35,241 nt of DNA from assembly GCA_903907075.1 (NCBI GenBank), contig CAIVMQ010000096.1:1-35241 (forward strand). The letters are read 5' to 3'. This document shows positions 34,630-35,241 of this stretch, piece by piece. Positions within the stretch are counted from its first letter, which is position 1; every line of letters begins with the position of its first letter. The position numbers and the translations under genes are program-made. The stretch comes from an uncultured Bacteroidia bacterium (GTDB lineage: Bacteria > Bacteroidota > Bacteroidia > Bacteroidales > Prolixibacteraceae). The notes beneath the pieces were generated by a model. It did not search any database and was not told where the DNA came from. It was given only the letters and a program-made list of their open reading frames with translations.

Positions 34630-34699
34630 CTCCTCATCCCGAGAGTTCGGGATACGACCTACGGATTAATCCCGAAGTTTCGGGACCGCTCTAACCAAC
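34630..34699 (-). repeat. tRNA-Asn-like element R1 with two arms replaced by hairpins
   Basis: Read on the minus strand this starts in a tRNA-Asn D loop (GTTGGTTA), continues GAGC-GG, and then has the 16-base hairpin TCCCGAAACTTCGGGA where the real tRNA has CGGACTG. Next comes TTAATCCGTAGGTCGTA identical to the tRNA, then TCCCGAACTCTCGGGA in place of the whole T arm, and TGAGGAG matching the 3' acceptor strand. The 5' acceptor strand is missing. It differs from R2 (35050-35119) at 3 of 70 bases. It cannot be a normal tRNA: the anticodon arm and TTC loop are gone. The stop codon of the GIY-YIG gene lies inside it. Confidence 0.85.
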
Positions 34700-34996
34700 A
34701 TTTAAGATATTTTTTATTAGGGTATGAAAGAATTCATAGTTATCCTTTTCTGAAATTAAATAATGAATAAATTTTCTACTTTTTTGGGATTTGATAAATT
34801 TTTCGACTTTCATTGTATCCCCTCTGTCGTGATTTATTGGGAAATAAAGCATTAAATACCAGGGAATGTATTTTGCAGTGAATTTGGAGTTAACAATTGG
34901 GGTATTATGTTCTAATAATCTTCTAGCAACATCTGAGGTTTGCCCGACATAAAACTTGTCAGCTGCTTTCGAATATAAAATATAAACATAAAACAT
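34691..34996 (-). CDS. Small GIY-YIG nuclease, UPF0213-like
   Basis: From the ATG at 34996 the product has 101 residues; a TTG at 35014 is less likely because MFYVYILYS is the usual family start. The GIY-YIG core is present: VYILYS then KFYVGQT, with the catalytic arginine in VARRLLEHN and the metal-binding glutamate in KVEKFIKS. Such single-domain proteins are predicted DNA endonucleases, but the UPF0213 group's role is unsettled. The last codons (NVG, stop) are formed by the D-loop sequence of tRNA-like element R1. R2 and a terminator lie upstream. The gene is thus held between two tRNA-Asn-derived repeats beside a true tRNA-Asn. Confidence 0.88.
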   Translation of the reverse strand: MFYVYILYSKAADKFYVGQTSDVARRLLEHNTPIVNSKFTAKYIPWYLMLYFPINHDRGDTMKVEKFIKSQKSRKFIHYLISEKDNYEFFHTLIKNILNVG

Positions 34997-35015
34997 AGTT
35001 GTAAATATAAACAAA

Positions 35016-35045
35016 AAAGGCCAAAATCTTTCGATTTCAGCCTTT
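35016..35045 (-). terminator. Terminator downstream of tRNA-like element R2 (copy of the tRNA-Asn terminator)
   Basis: On the minus strand a 13-pair stem (AAAGGCTGAAATC with GATTTTGGCCTTT, two G-T pairs) closes on a GAAA loop and is followed by T residues. It is identical to the hairpin at 35134-35163. The 41-base block 35015-35055 that contains it repeats exactly at 35133-35173. Confidence 0.88.
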
Positions 35046-35049
35046 AAAG

Positions 35050-35120
35050 CTCCTCTGCCCGAGAGTTCGGGATACGACCTACGGATTAATCCCGAAGTTT
35101 CGGGACCACTCTAACCAACT
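35050..35120 (-). repeat. tRNA-Asn-like element R2 with two arms replaced by hairpins
   Basis: Same structure as R1: D-loop CAGTTGGTTA, GAGT-GG, hairpin TCCCGAAACTTCGGGA, a 17-base stretch identical to the tRNA, second hairpin CCCGAACTCTCGGG, then AGAGGAG. Its flanking terminator is an exact copy of that of the intact tRNA-Asn, so R2 probably arose by tandem duplication of tRNA plus terminator, after which the two arms were replaced. The 5' acceptor strand is absent. Confidence 0.85.
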
Positions 35121-35133
35121 GCCTAAAAACAGA

Positions 35134-35163
35134 AAAGGCCAAAATCTTTCGATTTCAGCCTTT
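35134..35163 (-). terminator. Terminator of tRNA-Asn
   Basis: A 13-pair stem with GAAA loop on the minus strand, followed by TTTTCTG. It starts five bases after the 3' end of the tRNA, the normal position for a single-tRNA transcript. Confidence 0.9.
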
Positions 35164-35167
35164 AAAG

Positions 35168-35241
35168 CTCCTCAGGTAGGACTTGAACCTACGACCTACG
35201 GATTAACAGTCCGCCGCTCTAACCAACTGAGCTACTAAGGA
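35168..35241 (-). tRNA. tRNA-Asn (GTT)
   Basis: On the minus strand it begins TCCTTAG at the window edge (35241) and ends CTGAGGA plus discriminator G at 35168, 74 bases without encoded CCA. The acceptor stem pairs with one G-T. The D arm is GCTC/GAGC, the anticodon arm GCGGA-CTGTTAA-TCCGT has GTT at 34-36, and the T arm is GTAGG-TTCAAGT-CCTAC. All arms fold, so it is functional, and it is the parent of the two tRNA-like elements to its left. Confidence 0.96.

Noticed and set aside
34570-34770. 66-codon frame on the plus strand through the terminator and R1
   Set aside because: TTG start, runs through a hairpin and the tRNA-like repeat and over the end of the GIY-YIG gene; no protein-like features.
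1-35241. CRISPR array or insertion sequence
   Set aside because: No regularly spaced short repeats, transposase gene or terminal inverted repeats were seen; the only notable repeats are the two sets reported.

Overview
The window looks like a chromosomal segment of a Bacteroidota bacterium, probably class Bacteroidia. The base composition is moderately AT-rich, and the few recognisable promoters fit the Bacteroidota pattern (TTG, about 19 bases, then TAnnTTTG). Many products are secreted glycan-active proteins or lipoproteins, including Tat-exported Gfo/Idh/MocA dehydrogenases, DUF6807, DUF4838 and DUF4468 proteins. I cannot name a genus, and no SusC/SusD pair is present.

Left part (1-5.3 kb): four minus-strand genes alternate as DUF6807, Gfo/Idh/MocA, DUF6807, Gfo/Idh/MocA, and end at a clear terminator at the left edge. 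Then come a GH106-like glycoside hydrolase (5.5-9.1 kb), a convergent orphan NarL-type response regulator (9.1-9.7 kb), a GH38 alpha-mannosidase (10.2-13.5 kb), an Old Yellow Enzyme (13.7-14.7 kb), a lipoprotein PQQ dehydrogenase with a built-in heme c (14.8-17.0 kb) and a DUF4838 hydrolase-like protein (17.1-19.7 kb).

Middle part (19.7-28.5 kb): a minus-strand run of AMP-forming acyl-CoA ligase, SAM methyltransferase and aldo/keto reductase. It is followed by a Tat/lipoprotein TIM-barrel sugar epimerase-like protein that converges on a third Gfo/Idh/MocA protein across a bidirectional terminator. An LplT-like MFS permease is then followed by a PlsC/Aas-like acyltransferase.

Right part (28.5-33.4 kb): a tightly coupled three-gene redox operon on the minus strand. 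It encodes an FAD/[2Fe-2S] reductase fused through one membrane helix to a pentaheme cytochrome c, a monoheme DUF3365 protein, and a small membrane protein with two pairs of histidines each 14 residues apart (a di-heme b pattern). A GH20 hexosaminidase lies downstream. An 81-base piece of the DUF3365 gene recurs 2381 bases away, so the hexosaminidase and cytochrome b genes sit between direct repeats.

Right edge (33.6-35.2 kb): a relic-looking stretch, a DUF4468 lipoprotein, then an unusual array. An intact tRNA-Asn(GTT) is followed, in its own direction, by a terminator, a 70-base tRNA-Asn-like element, an identical terminator, a small GIY-YIG nuclease gene, a second tRNA-Asn-like element and another terminator. 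In both tRNA-like elements the 5' side of the anticodon arm and the T arm are replaced by short TCCCGA/TCGGGA hairpins. The array and the redox operon are the two best candidates for undescribed biology here.

How the genes may work together (inference): the GH106, GH38, GH20 and DUF4838 proteins would release sugars outside the cytoplasm. The Gfo/Idh/MocA, DUF6807 and TIM-barrel proteins would add oxidative or eliminative sugar chemistry, and the PQQ enzyme and multiheme operon would handle electrons at the inner membrane and in the periplasm.
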